Shown: positions 49,041 through 58,488, counted from the stretch's first letter. The stretch: 64,000 bases of DNA from Microbacterium elymi (GCF_021582895.2 NZ_CP091139.2:2728001-2792000), one strand, 5' to 3'. Notes: generated from the sequence alone by a model not told the origin. Program-made: numbers and translations.

Positions 49041-49643
49041 TCAGGCCATCGTCAGCTGCACGTGGCACTGCACGGGGTCGCACGTCGGCAGCAGGCCCTC
49101 GACCTCGAGCGGTCCGCCGGCCTCGGTGAGCACGCCCTGCATGATGCCGATGTGCACCGCGCACAGCACGCCGCGATGCGCGGCCTGCGCCCGGGCGTGC
49201 TCGCAGGGGGTGAGGTCGACGGTGAGGGCGTCCTGATCGACGGTCGGCTCGAAGCCCGCGTCCTGCAGGTCTTCGACGAGGGCGTCGAGCTGATGCTGGG
49301 CGGCCTCGGGGAGGCCGGTCTCGGTCCACGGCATCACGCGGCGCATCAGATCGCCGCGCTCGGCGGCCTCGCGCACCCGACGCCGTGCGACCGGGCTGGA
49401 GGGGGCATCCGGTCCCGTCGCCGCGGTGTAGAGCATGCGCGGGCGTCCGCGGGTGGTCCGGTGCTCGGCCTCGGGCACGACGTATCCCGATTCGATCAGC
49501 CGGTGCAGATGTTCGCGCACGGTATTCGCGTGCAGGCCGGTCGCCTCGGTCAGATCGACGATCGTGCGGGACGGCCGTTCCTGCAGCAGGTGCAGGATCT
49601 GCACCCGGGAGTAGCTCGAGATCGCGCTGTACGCGGGGGCCAT
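49041..49643 (-). CDS. ArsR/SufR-like HTH regulator with C-terminal cysteines
   Basis: 200 residues. N-terminal winged helix (SYSRVQILHLLQERPSRTIVDLTEATGLHANTVREHLHRLIESGY) and a C-terminal domain with conserved Cys/His: TPCEHARAQ, GVLCAVHIG and LPTCDPVQCHVQL. This layout matches the COG2345/SufR-like group, in which the cysteines bind an Fe-S cluster or metal. Beside fdhD and divergent from an SDR gene; it may tie the molybdoenzyme region to redox or Fe-S status (inference). ATG 49643. Confidence 0.82.
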   Translation of the reverse strand: MAPAYSAISSYSRVQILHLLQERPSRTIVDLTEATGLHANTVREHLHRLIESGYVVPEAEHRTTRGRPRMLYTAATGPDAPSSPVARRRVREAAERGDLMRRVMPWTETGLPEAAQHQLDALVEDLQDAGFEPTVDQDALTVDLTPCEHARAQAAHRGVLCAVHIGIMQGVLTEAGGPLEVEGLLPTCDPVQCHVQLTMA

Positions 49644-49813
49644 GAGCCCATTATCACTGCATCGCGGGGACAGAACGCCCAACCCGGCCCGACCCGCGCG
49701 GCGAGAGCGGGAATACTGGTCGGAGGGAACCCTCGCACGGGGGTTCCCGCACGAGATCGGGGTGGCGGCTCCACCGGACGGCGGGGCGATCACCGGGACG
49801 AGAGGGAGCACCG

Positions 49814-50824
49814 ATGTCCGAGAGCAAGGCTCTGACCGCGAACAGCACGATCGGCGAGTGGCTGGACAGCCCCGTCGGCGGTGAGCTCGTGCGGGGCTGC
49901 TCGCGCAGTCCGGCGCCGCCGAAGAGACCCTGGCGCCGATCAGGGGGCTGCCGCTGGCAAGCTGGTGGCGCTGAGCCAGGGCAGGCTGCCCAGTCGGTCG
50001 TGGACGATCTGGTGCTCAAGGCCAACGGCGGGGTGATGCCGGAAGAGCAGGAGAGCACCGGCTGGGCCGAGCAGGTCACGGCGGGCCGGTTCGCCGGGCG
50101 CACGCTGGTGGTCACCGGTGCGGCCTCCGGGATCGGCCGGGCCACGGCATCCCGGATCGCGCGCGAGGGCGGGCGTGTCGTGGCCGTCGACGTGTCGGCC
50201 GAGCGGCTGGCCGAGTTCGCCGCATCGCTGCCGGAGGCGCAGATCGTCACCGTGACCGGGGACATCACGAAGCAGGAGGCGGTGGACGCGATCGTGGCGG
50301 CCGCCGGGGAGCGCATCGACGGGCTCGCGAACGTGGCCGGCATCAACGACGACTTCTCGCCGCTGCACGAGACCAGCGACGCGATGTGGGACCGGGTGCT
50401 CGCGGTGAACCTCACCGGTGCGTTCAAGCTCACCCGTGCCGTGCTGCCCGCCATGATCGCGGCCGGCCGCGGCGCGGTGGTCAACGTGGCGTCCGAGGCC
50501 GGACTGCGCGGAAACGCGTCCGGGAACGCCTACACCGTGTCCAAGCACGCCGTGGTCGGGATGACCAAGTCGGCCGCGTTCATGTACGGCCCGCAGGGCA
50601 TCCGGGTCAACGCCGTCGCTCCGGGTGGAGTGGCCACCGGCATCCCGTTCCCGCCGAACGTGTCCCCGAGCGGTTCGGCGCGACTGCAGCCGTTCCAGGC
50701 GCAGATCCCCACGGTGGCCACCGCGGAGCAGCTGGCAGCGTCCATCACGTTCCTGCTGTCGGATGACGGCGTGAACATCAACGGCGCGATCCTGGCCTCG
50801 GACGGCGGCTGGTCGGTGCAGTAG
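49814..50824 (+). CDS. SDR oxidoreductase with N-terminal helical domain (compensated frameshifts)
   Basis: About 336 residues. Residues about 1-75 form a small domain (STIGEWLDSPVGGELVRG..., LVALSQGRLP, VVDDLVLKANGG) seen before SDR or glycosidase modules in actinobacteria. The SDR core has TGAASGIG, NVAG, the catalytic Ser/Tyr/Lys set (NVASEAG, NAYTVSKHA) and GGWSVQ at the end. A missing G near 49895 and an indel near 49988, both beside GCTGC, garble about 30 residues of the first domain but leave the frame open. Substrate unknown. Confidence 0.85.
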   Translation: MSESKALTANSTIGEWLDSPVGGELVRGCSRSPAPPKRPWRRSGGCRWQAGGAEPGQAAQSVVDDLVLKANGGVMPEEQESTGWAEQVTAGRFAGRTLVVTGAASGIGRATASRIAREGGRVVAVDVSAERLAEFAASLPEAQIVTVTGDITKQEAVDAIVAAAGERIDGLANVAGINDDFSPLHETSDAMWDRVLAVNLTGAFKLTRAVLPAMIAAGRGAVVNVASEAGLRGNASGNAYTVSKHAVVGMTKSAAFMYGPQGIRVNAVAPGGVATGIPFPPNVSPSGSARLQPFQAQIPTVATAEQLAASITFLLSDDGVNINGAILASDGGWSVQ

Positions 50825-50847
50825 CGGCGTCGGTCGGGCGTCCTCGG

Positions 50848-51204
50848 TCAGAACAGGAACAGCTGGCCAAGGACGACGATCGCGATGACGAAGACGGCGA
50901 CGATCGCGCAGATCACGCCGATCGTCTTCACCGACAGGCGCGCGATGCCGAACCCCACCAGGAACGGCAGCGCCGCCAGCAGCAGCGCGACCACCCACCA
51001 GAACGTCGAGAAGCCGGCCGCCGAGGTCTGACCGAGGCGACCGTCGAACAGCGTGCGGGCCAGCGGATGGGTGGCGAAGGCCACCGCCCCCGACAGCGGA
51101 GCGGCGATGAGGGCCGCCACGATCAGCCCGATCAGGGCGCCCCACAGTCCGGACCGCTCGCCGAGGACCGGATGATCGTCGGTGGTCTTGTTCGTCGTCG
51201 CCAT
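50848..51204 (-). CDS. Small membrane protein, unknown function
   Basis: 118 residues with three or four hydrophobic helices (ALIGLIVAALIAAPLSGAVAF, FWWVVALLLAALPFLVGFGIA, VICAIVAVFVIAIVVLGQLF). No family recognised. Convergent with the SDR gene and divergent from the amidase. Confidence 0.75.
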   Translation of the reverse strand: MATTNKTTDDHPVLGERSGLWGALIGLIVAALIAAPLSGAVAFATHPLARTLFDGRLGQTSAAGFSTFWWVVALLLAALPFLVGFGIARLSVKTIGVICAIVAVFVIAIVVLGQLFLF

Positions 51205-51263
51205 GGCACGAGTGTACGGGGGCGCGGGCCGCCCACCCCGCACGTGGCGCCGGCGACCCCGGC

Positions 51264-52682
51264 ATGGTGGGATGGATGTCGATGACACCTGCAGACCCGC
51301 TGCCGGGCGCATTCGCCCTGGCCGCCGACATCCGTGACGGGCGGACCACCGCGGCGGCCGTGATCGACGCGCACCTGGCGCGCATCGCGGCGCGCAACCC
51401 CGAGCTGAACGCCCTGCCGGTGGTGTTCGCCGACTGCGCCCGCCGGGCCGCCGACGGCGTGGATCGGACGATCGCCGCCGGCGGCGACCCCGGTCCGCTG
51501 GGCGGCGTGCCGATCTCGATCAAGGAGAACATCGACCTCACCTGGTCGGCCACCACCGAGGGATGGCGCGGCCTCGCCGACGCGGTCCCGGCCCGCGACG
51601 CGACGGTGGTGGCGCGGATGCGCACCGCCGGGGCGATCCCGATCGGCCGGGGCAACATGTCGGACTTCGGCATGCGCTGGGACACCGACAACGACCTGTT
51701 CGGTCGCACGTACAACCCCCGGGATCGCGGCCGGACGACGTTCGGCTCCAGCGGTGGCGACGCCGTGGCGGTGGCCACCGGGATGAGCGCGATCGGGCTC
51801 GGCAACGACTTCGGCGGCTCGATCCGCCTGCCGGCCGCCGCGCTCGGCGTGTGCGGGCTGCGTCCGTCCGCCGGGCGGGTGCCGCGTGCGCGGGTGGAGG
51901 ACCGCCCGGTCGCGCTCACGCTCGAGCGGTTCGCGGTGAACGGCCTGCTGGCGCGCAGCGTCGCCGAGCTGGAAGGCGCCCTGGCGCTGGTGGCCGGGTG
52001 GGACCTCGACGATCCGGTCTCCCAGGAGCTGCCGTCCCTGCGCACGTACGACGGCCCGCGGACGGTGGCCGTCACCCGCGATCCGGCGGGGCGCGGCATC
52101 CACCCGGATGCCGGCGCCGGCGTCGATCGCGCCGCGGACGCCCTGCGGACCGCCGGGTGGGATGTCGTCGCGGCAGAGCCGCCGTTCATCGAGGAGGCCG
52201 CAGAGCTGTGGCGTCGGCTGGCCTGCACCGACATGCTGTGGAGTCTGGATCCCGCGCGCCTGTCCGCGCCGCTCGGCCGGGCGGCGACGCGGTTCCTGCG
52301 CGACAGCACGGCGGCCGCCCGGCCGTACGAGACGGCCGCCGAGTATGCGCAGGCCTGGGCGCGGCGCGCCGTGATCGAGGCGGCGTGGCGCCGGTTCCAG
52401 GCCGAGTTCCCCGTCGTGCTCGGTCCGGTGTTCGCCGACCGGGTGCCGGCGCCCGAGTTCGACCTGGGCGGTCCCGAGCCCGCCGACCAGGCACTGCGCG
52501 ATCTGCGGCTGGTGGTCGCCGTGAACTTCCTCGGCCTGCCGGCAGTGGCCGTGCCGACCGGGTATGGCGGCGACGGGATGCCGACGGCCGTGCAGCTGAT
52601 CGGACCCGCGCACGGCGACATGGCAGCGCTCGCGGCGGCCGCGGCGGTCGAGGCCGCGCTCGGACCGCTGCCGCCGGCGTGA
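51264..52682 (+). CDS. Amidase (amidase-signature family)
   Basis: 472 residues. The catalytic Lys lies in GGVPISIKENID; the Gly/Ser-rich signature TFGSSGGDAVAVATGM contains the cis-Ser and is followed by the nucleophile region GLGNDFGGSIRLPAA. C-terminal VNFLGLPAVAVPTGYGGDGMPTAVQLIG is typical. Several in-frame ATGs (51264, 51276, 51282) make the start uncertain; 51282 lies best behind GGTGGGATGG. Substrate not predictable. Confidence 0.92.
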   Translation: MVGWMSMTPADPLPGAFALAADIRDGRTTAAAVIDAHLARIAARNPELNALPVVFADCARRAADGVDRTIAAGGDPGPLGGVPISIKENIDLTWSATTEGWRGLADAVPARDATVVARMRTAGAIPIGRGNMSDFGMRWDTDNDLFGRTYNPRDRGRTTFGSSGGDAVAVATGMSAIGLGNDFGGSIRLPAAALGVCGLRPSAGRVPRARVEDRPVALTLERFAVNGLLARSVAELEGALALVAGWDLDDPVSQELPSLRTYDGPRTVAVTRDPAGRGIHPDAGAGVDRAADALRTAGWDVVAAEPPFIEEAAELWRRLACTDMLWSLDPARLSAPLGRAATRFLRDSTAAARPYETAAEYAQAWARRAVIEAAWRRFQAEFPVVLGPVFADRVPAPEFDLGGPEPADQALRDLRLVVAVNFLGLPAVAVPTGYGGDGMPTAVQLIGPAHGDMAALAAAAAVEAALGPLPPA

Positions 52683-52722
52683 CCGGGGCGATCGCGGCGC
52701 CGGCGTGACCGGGGCGATCGCT
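52673..52722 (+). repeat. 26-bp tandem repeat spanning the amidase stop codon
   Basis: GCCGGCGTGACCGGGGCGAT plus CGC occurs at 52673 and again at 52699. The first copy contains the amidase stop TGA (52680-52682); the second repeats it downstream. Confidence 0.88.
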
Positions 52723-53014
52723 GCGCCGCGCAGGCGGCATGACCGCGTCGTCGCCGGCACTCCACGTCGCCGGCGGCAGTCGCGCGTCGTCGGCGGCGGT
52801 GGCGTGGCTGTGTCGGCGATCGACGCGCACGGCGGTGCGTTCCCGATGGCCTACGCCACCCTCGTCCTCCTCGCACGCCGCGCAGGTTGATGCCGCGGGC
52901 GCCGCGTGCAGAACTCCGGAGAAATATGGCGGATGCCGCCTCCTGAGCGGCTCATCGGCCGCTGCGGCGCCGATTCTCCGGAGTTCTGCACGTTCGGGCG
53001 GCATCCCCTCATGC
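52723..53014. other. Spacer between amidase and the HAD phosphatase
   Basis: About 290 bp with no supportable gene. Its only feature is the long inverted repeat at 52906-52991, close to the convergent 3' ends. Confidence 0.6.
52906..52991. repeat. Inverted-repeat element with perfect 18-bp arms
   Basis: GTGCAGAACTCCGGAGAA (52906-52923) and its exact complement (52974-52991) enclose 50 bp. Each arm itself contains the palindrome CTCCGGAG. It may be a small dispersed palindromic element, or a bidirectional terminator for the amidase and phosphatase genes. Confidence 0.85.
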
Positions 53015-54652
53015 CTACGGCAGGTAGTACGTCGGGTTCGGCAGCTTCACCGTCCGGTCGGCGTGCCCGCCGATGAGGTCGCTGAACTGGTCGCCGAAGT
53101 TCGCCACGATCCGGTAGTCGCCGCCCGCCGGCGTCTCGATGTGCGCGCGCGTCTGCGACTTGTACTCGATCGTCGTGCACTTCGCCGTCGCGCAGGTGAT
53201 GTACGACGGCTGTGCGCCGGTCGCCCACTTCGTGTAGTAGTTCGCCGCGGTGAACCCCGTGTAGTACTTGTCGAGGTTGCCGACGGTGGCCGCCTTCTGG
53301 TCGGCGCTGCGCCCGGTCAGGCCGATGAGCGTGCAGCCGGCGCGCTGCAGCAGCGTTGTGGCGCTGACCATGCTGGGTGTGGCCGGGAATCGCTCGGGCT
53401 TGCACCCAATCGCTGTTCTGCACCACCGGGTCGAACACGAAGTGCATGTCGTTGACCTCCATGTCGTAGGTCCACAGCGTCGTGTCGTCGGCGTCGAGCA
53501 CGATCGCCGGGTTCTGGTGGTGCCGCTTCTGCACGGCGCACTGCGCGGCGATCGCGGGCAGCTGGCGGCGCGCAGCGTGCGCATCTCGCTGATGTACGGC
53601 GAGTGCTCCTTGTTCGAGATGCCGTCACCGGTGTCGCCGTAGTAGGCGGCGATGGTCTTCTTGACCACATCGATGTTCGGGATGCCCTCGCCGCCCTGGG
53701 CGAGTCCGCTGGAGCCGTCCGCCTTCATGGTGAAGTGGCTGCGCAAGCGCCAGCCGCGGCTCGTGCACGCCGGGCAGATCGGCCGACGGGAGGTAGTAGG
53801 TCGGGTTGGGCAGCTTCTGGGTGTGGTCGGCGTAGCCGCCCTGCAGGTCGGACCACTGATCGCCGACGTTCAGCACCACGTCGTAGCCGAGGTCCTGCTC
53901 CAGGTGCCTGCGCGTGCCGGCCTTGAACTCGACGGTGGTGCACGACGAGGTGGCGCAGCTGATGTACGACGGCTGGGCGCCGGTCGGCCACTTCGTGTAG
54001 TAGTTCGCGGCGGTGAATCCCGGGTATCCGACATCCGTCACGTTCTCGATGGATGCCGCCTTCTGGGCGTCGCTGCGCCCGGTGATGCCGATCACCGCGA
54101 AGCCCAGCCGCTGCGCGGTCGTGACGAGATCGACCATGCCGGGGGTGGCGGTGAACTTCTTGCCCTCGACCCAGACGTCCTGCTCGGCCGGGTCGAACAC
54201 GAAGTGCATGTCGCCGACCTCCATGTCGTAGGTGAACAGCATGGTGTCGTCGGTGTCGACGACGATCGCGGGGGTCTTGTGGCTGTGCCGGGCCGCGCGC
54301 AGGTAATGGGCAGCTGCGCCTTCAGCTTCGCCACGATGCGCTGCATCTCGCTGATGTAGGGCGAGTGGCCCTTGTCGGCGATGCCGGTGCCGGGATCGCC
54401 GTAGTACGCGGCGATGGTCTTCTTCACGATGTCGATGTTGGGGATGCCTTCGCCGCCCTGGGTGCGGCCGCTGGATCCGTCCGCGACCATCGTGAAGTGC
54501 GTGCGCGGCGCGAGCGTCTGTGCATGGGAGTGACCGGGCGTCGGGGAATGACCCGGCGAGTATGCCTGCGCCGTGGTCGCGCCGGCCACTGAGAGGGCCA
54601 GGGTGAGTGCGGCGGTGAGGGAGACGGCTGCCAGACGGCGTGCGCGAAGCAT
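53015..54652 (-). CDS. Secreted HAD acid phosphatase with two tandem catalytic domains (several frameshifts)
   Basis: About 545 residues. A Sec signal peptide (RRLAAVSLTAALTLALSVAG, cut near ATTAQA) is followed by two class B/IIIB-type HAD domains. Domain 1: IVVDTDDTMLFTYDMEV, GITGRS, NVGDQWSDLQGG. Domain 2: IVLDADDTTLWTYDMEV, GLTGRS, NFGDQFSDLIGG. Both keep DxDxT and GDxxxD. Insertions at 53401 and 53745 (GCAGC to GCAAGC) and indels near 53570 and 54310 break the frame. Typical relatives have one domain, so this is an internal duplication. Confidence 0.85.
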
Positions 54653-54737
54653 CGATGACTCGCTTTCGGTCGGGGGTGGCGGATCAGCCGTGGGTCACAC
54701 TAGACCCGCCGGCGCCCGCGCGGAAGACCCCTCCCGT

Positions 54738-55121
54738 TCAGCCGCGGGAGTGGACCGTGACCACGTACCCGTCCGGGTCGCGGAACGAGAACTGCAGGCC
54801 GAACGGGCCCTCGGTCGGCTCCTGCACGATCGGGACGGACTGCTGGACCAGGCGGTCATGCAGGCCCGCGGCATCCTCGTTGTGGAACCAGATGCCGATG
54901 CCCGCTCCGAGCGTGCCGATCGCGTCGAGGTCCACACCGGGGAACGGATCGCGCACCGCGAACGCCACACCGCCGGCGGAGAAGACCACCGCGGCCGGGT
55001 TGGGCGCGGGCAGTCGGGTCAGCCCGACCGTCTCTTCGTAGAAGCGGGCGGATGCCGCACGGTCGCGCACCTGGAACGACACGAAGTCGGGTCCGGTGGT
55101 GGGCGTCGTCGTGGTGGTCAT
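54738..55121 (-). CDS. VOC/glyoxalase-family protein
   Basis: 127 residues: one betaalphabetabetabeta pair. FVSFQVRDRAASARFYEETVGL, GIGIWFHNEDAAGLHDRLVQ and LQFSFRDPDGYVVTVH are typical. May be a resistance or dioxygenase-like protein. Divergent from a MarR gene whose operators lie in the shared promoter. Confidence 0.88.
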   Translation of the reverse strand: MTTTTTPTTGPDFVSFQVRDRAASARFYEETVGLTRLPAPNPAAVVFSAGGVAFAVRDPFPGVDLDAIGTLGAGIGIWFHNEDAAGLHDRLVQQSVPIVQEPTEGPFGLQFSFRDPDGYVVTVHSRG

Positions 55122-55151
55122 GGGATGCTCCTGTCTTCCGTGGAGTGGATG

Positions 55152-55203
55152 GTTGATGTCAACATCCTGACACTCGTCGCGGCGTATGTCAAACTGTTGA
55201 CAT
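55152..55203. promoter_or_regulatory. MarR-type dyads between VOC and marR
   Basis: GTTGATGTCAAC (55152-55163) and ATGTCAAACTGTTGACAT (55186-55203) are perfect dyads with TTGA/TCAA cores. The second overlaps the marR start codon, so autorepression and control of the divergent VOC gene are likely. Confidence 0.7.
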
Positions 55204-55648
55204 GAGGAACGACGAGCGCACGCCCGCGGAGCACCTGGGCGTGCTGATCAAGCAGACGCAGGCGGTCTTGAATCAGCGCATGGACGATGTGCTGCGTCCA
55301 CTCGGTCTGGGGGTGTCGCAGTATGCGTGCCTGCAGGCGCTGCAGGACGAGCCGGGCATCAGCTCGTCCGAGCTCGCACGCCGTGCGTTCGTCTCGCGGC
55401 AGTCGATGAACGTGCTGCTGCAGGGTCTGGACAGGCGAGGCCTGGTGGAGCGCGCGGAGGATCCCGGGCCCCGCCGGGAGCGCGCGGTGGTGCTCACGCG
55501 CGAGGGCGTCGCGCTCGTTCCGCGGGCGCGCGCCGCGGTGGCCGAGGTGGTCGGGGCGATGACGGACGGCCTCGCGGCGGCTGAGCTCACCCGCCTGCAG
55601 AAGCGCTGCGTGCGTGCCGCGACGCGCTGTCGTGATGCCGTGGCGTGA
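55202..55648 (+). CDS. MarR-family regulator
   Basis: 148 residues. LGLGVSQYACLQALQDEPGISSSELARRAFVSRQSMNVLLQGLDRRGLVER spells the winged helix in blocks; the wing carries PGPRRERAVVLTREG. Frame intact. Start ATG 55202 lies within the 18-bp palindrome. It probably controls the divergent VOC gene. Confidence 0.93.
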   Translation: MRNDERTPAEHLGVLIKQTQAVLNQRMDDVLRPLGLGVSQYACLQALQDEPGISSSELARRAFVSRQSMNVLLQGLDRRGLVERAEDPGPRRERAVVLTREGVALVPRARAAVAEVVGAMTDGLAAAELTRLQKRCVRAATRCRDAVA

Positions 55649-55734
55649 GGCGGGCCCCCGGCGTGCCGTGCCGCCCGCTGCGGCCTGCCGTGCCGGCCCC
55701 GACGGTCAGCCTCGTTGCGGCACCCCGTGCAGGC

Positions 55735-56414
55735 TCAGGCCGGCACCTTCGCGAACGCGCGCACGGTGAAGGTTCCCGTGCCTTCGAACTTCGGCGGCAC
55801 CGCCGTGAACAGCGCGCCGCCGGCGGGAAGCTCGCCGAGGTTCGTCAGGTGCTCGACGATGTGGATGCCGTGGGCCAGGAACGTGCTGTGCGCCGGGCGT
55901 TCGCCGGCGGTGGCGGAGGAGGTGTCGTCGATGTTCTGCGCGTCGATCCCGACCAGCAGCACGCCCTGCGCGGCCAGGTGGGCGACGCCCTCGGGCGTGA
56001 GGTACGGCGCGTTCTCGCTGTACGCGGGAGTGTCGAAGTGCCGGTCCCATCCGGTGTGCAGGCAGCACCGCCTTGCCGCGCAAGCTCGCGGCCGTCGAAG
56101 ACGTCGGCGGGGATGCCGCGCTCGGGCGACTCGGTCAGGTGGAACACCTCGGTGGGCAGGTCGACGAGCGTGGCCAGGTCGAGCGCCGCGAGGTCGGCGC
56201 CGCCTTCGTAGCGGTGCCAGGCGGTGTCGAGGTAGGTGCCGGTGTTGCCGGCGATCGTGAAGACGTCCATCGCGAAGTTCGTCCCCGGCGCATAGTGCCC
56301 CTCGCCGCGGCGCACGAGCGGTGTCAGCGACGGGGCCGGGATGCCGGGAAGTGTCACGATCCCTTCGCGCAGCGTGTGGCTGAGGTCGACGAGACGTGCA
56401 CGGTCCGAGGCCAT
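55735..56414 (-). CDS. Cyclase / kynurenine formamidase-like hydrolase (two frameshifts)
   Basis: About 225 residues. LVDLSHTLREGIVTLPG, DVFTIAGNTGTYLDTAWHRYEGGADLAAL (metal-binding HxxxxD-type region) and VLLVGIDAQNIDD fit the metal-dependent cyclase family (PF04199). Insertions at 56061 and 56082, both in GCWGC, break the middle; corrected it reads GRELRGKAVLLHTGWDRHFD. Substrate unknown. Confidence 0.87.
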
Positions 56415-56478
56415 GGGCTCAGCCTAGGGTCTGCCGCGTCGCTCTCTGTCGTCGGCACCCGGCTGCGCGTCGGCGCCC

Positions 56479-56778
56479 TCAGGGGTACGAGAGATAGCCG
56501 GTTGCGGGGTCGATTCCGGCGAGGAAGTCACGGATCGCGGCGACGTGTCGCTCGCGGCTGAGCGGTCCGGGGCCGGAGAACACGCTGAAGCCGTAGCCCT
56601 CGTTGGGCCCGGAGATCCAGTCGTAGTGATTCGAACCGTCGTCATCGCGCCGGCGCACGGCGAATGTCTCGCCTTCGACGGTGAGGCTGCCGAGGTCCGT
56701 GTAGGTATGCGTGTCCGGCGATGCGGAAATGGGGGCGTAGACCCAACCCCCGTCCGCGGAGTCGCCGTCCTCGTCCAT
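56479..56778 (-). CDS. Conserved-looking hypothetical protein
   Basis: 99 residues with no hydrophobic segment. GSLTVEGETFAVRRRDDDGSNHYDWISGPNEGYGF suggests a beta-rich fold with Trp/Tyr positions typical of a small binding domain. Codon use is normal. It sits between the cyclase and the flavin oxidoreductase on the same strand; I recognise no family. Confidence 0.65.
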   Translation of the reverse strand: MDEDGDSADGGWVYAPISASPDTHTYTDLGSLTVEGETFAVRRRDDDGSNHYDWISGPNEGYGFSVFSGPGPLSRERHVAAIRDFLAGIDPATGYLSYP

Positions 56779-56805
56779 GCGGTCGACCCTATCGAGGGAC
56801 CGGGG

Positions 56806-57852
56806 TCACTCCCGGTCCGCCCGCTCCTGGGTGGTCGGGACCCATCCGAGCGCCGGTGCCACGTACTTCGCGAACGACTCGACGATGCGCAGGTTGAACT
56901 CGACACCCAGCTGGCTGGGGATGGTGAGCATGAGCGTGTCGGCGGACTGGACCGCGGCATCCGCCTTCAGCTGTTCGACCAGCTCGTCGGGTTCTGCCGC
57001 GTACGTCTTGCCGAACGTCGACCGCATGCCGTCGATGTAGCCGACACCTTCGCCCTCGCGACTGTGTCCGAAGTACAGGTGGTCCTCGGCGGTGACCAGC
57101 GGGAACACCGAGCGGCTCACCGAGGTGCGCGGCTCGCCGGGGTGGCCCGCCTCGTGCCACGCGGCGCGGAACGCCTCGAGCTGCTGGGCTTGCAGCTGGT
57201 CGAACGGGATGCCGCGGTCCTCGGTCAGCAGGGTGGAGGACATCAGGTTCACCCCGGTGCGTCCGGCCCATTCCGCGGTGTCGCGGCTGCCGGCGCCCCA
57301 CCAGATGCGCGAGCGCAGTCCGGGGGAGTGCGGCTCGATCCGCTGCATCCCGGCCCCGCCGCCGAACGGGCTGGAGGCGTCGCGTTCGGCGATCCCCTCG
57401 CCGTCGATGGCGCGCAGGAACGTCTCGAAATGGTCGCGGGCGATGTCGGCGCCGCGCGGGTCCGTCGATCCCGTGTAGCCGAATGCCTCGTAGCCGCGCA
57501 CGACCGTCTCGGGTGACCCGCGGCTCACGCCCAGCGCCAGCCTTCCGTCGCTGATCAGGTCGACGGCGGCCGCCTCTTCGGCGAAGTGCAGCGGATTCTC
57601 GTAGCGCATGTCGATCACGCCGGTGCCGACCTCGATGCGCTCGGTGCGGGCGGCGATCGCGGCCAGCAGCGGCATGGGCGAGGACTGCTGCCGGGCGAAG
57701 TGGTGCACGCGGAAATAGGTGCCGTTCGCACCGAGCTCGTCCATGCCCTGGGCGAGGTCGATCGCCTGGTGCATCGAGTCGGCGGCGGTGAGCTGCCTGC
57801 CGCCGCCGAGCGGGCCGTAGTGGCCGAACGAGAGGGTTCCGAATCGCTGCAT
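56806..57852 (-). CDS. LLM-class flavin-dependent oxidoreductase
   Basis: 348 residues, luciferase-like TIM barrel. LSFGHYGPLGGGRQLTAADSMHQAIDLAQGMDELG, GTGVIDMRYENPLHFAEEAAAVDLISDGRLALGVSRGSPE and PGLRSRIWWGAGSRDTAEWA in blocks show the family. Uses FMNH2 or F420. Start ATG 57852. Next gene upstream on the same strand is DUF3054, 178 bp away. Confidence 0.9.
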   Translation of the reverse strand: MQRFGTLSFGHYGPLGGGRQLTAADSMHQAIDLAQGMDELGANGTYFRVHHFARQQSSPMPLLAAIAARTERIEVGTGVIDMRYENPLHFAEEAAAVDLISDGRLALGVSRGSPETVVRGYEAFGYTGSTDPRGADIARDHFETFLRAIDGEGIAERDASSPFGGGAGMQRIEPHSPGLRSRIWWGAGSRDTAEWAGRTGVNLMSSTLLTEDRGIPFDQLQAQQLEAFRAAWHEAGHPGEPRTSVSRSVFPLVTAEDHLYFGHSREGEGVGYIDGMRSTFGKTYAAEPDELVEQLKADAAVQSADTLMLTIPSQLGVEFNLRIVESFAKYVAPALGWVPTTQERADRE

Positions 57853-58030
57853 GATGCCTGCAACGGTACGCCGATGGGTTGTATTCCGATGAATAATTCT
57901 GGTCGATCGGTGGAGTTCCTGGCTGCGACGGCGACGCGCACTCAGAGCCGGCGCGGGTTCCGGGAGCGGTGGCGTTCGTCGACTTCTCGGATCCCTCGGG
58001 GACAAGCGGGGCCGATGCCGCTTCTGCTGC

Positions 58031-58415
58031 CTATGCGGTGCGCGTGCCCCGATGCCGGACCGCTCGGATGGCCGCGGCCGCGGTGCGCCAGCCGACCAGG
58101 GTGATCAGCAGGAACACGGCTGCGACGATGACGAACGCGAGGGCGATGCCCTGCCCGGTCAGGTAGCGCAGGCATCCCGATCGCCACGGTGATCAGCCAC
58201 ACCGGGATGCCGGTGCGCACGGGCGCGGTGGGTGCACGCCACGCCAGCGTCACGCCCCAGCCGATCACCAGCCCGAGCAGGAACGGCCACGCGGTCGTGA
58301 GGATGCCGATCGGCAGCACGTCCTCGCTGTGGCTCGCACGGCCGATGACGGCGAAGACGACGACCAGGACGATGTCGGCGACGAGCGACCAGGTGATCGA
58401 GCGAGCGGATGTCAT
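58031..58415 (-). CDS. DUF3054 membrane protein (one frameshift)
   Basis: About 127 residues with four helices: LVADIVLVVVFAVIGRASH, AWPFLLGLVIGWGVTLAWR, VWLITVAIGM... and AFVIVAAVFLLITLVGW. This matches the DUF3054 pattern (first helix ending GRASH). An insertion at 58171 (GCGCAGCATC read GCGCAGGCATC) hides the last 43 residues; corrected stop is TAG at 58031-58033. Function unknown. Confidence 0.85.
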
Positions 58416-58439
58416 GGGCTGTCCTCCGGGGTGGATGCT

Positions 58440-58488
58440 GGTGGCTGGTGGCTGGTGGCTGGTGGCTGGTGGCTGGTGGCTGGTGGCT
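58440..58488. repeat. Seven perfect GGTGGCT heptamers
   Basis: 49 bp of exact 7-bp tandem repeat, followed by degenerate GCTGGGC repeats to about 58605. It occupies the upstream region of the DUF3054 gene and the spacer before the divergent large gene. Non-coding. Confidence 0.95.
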
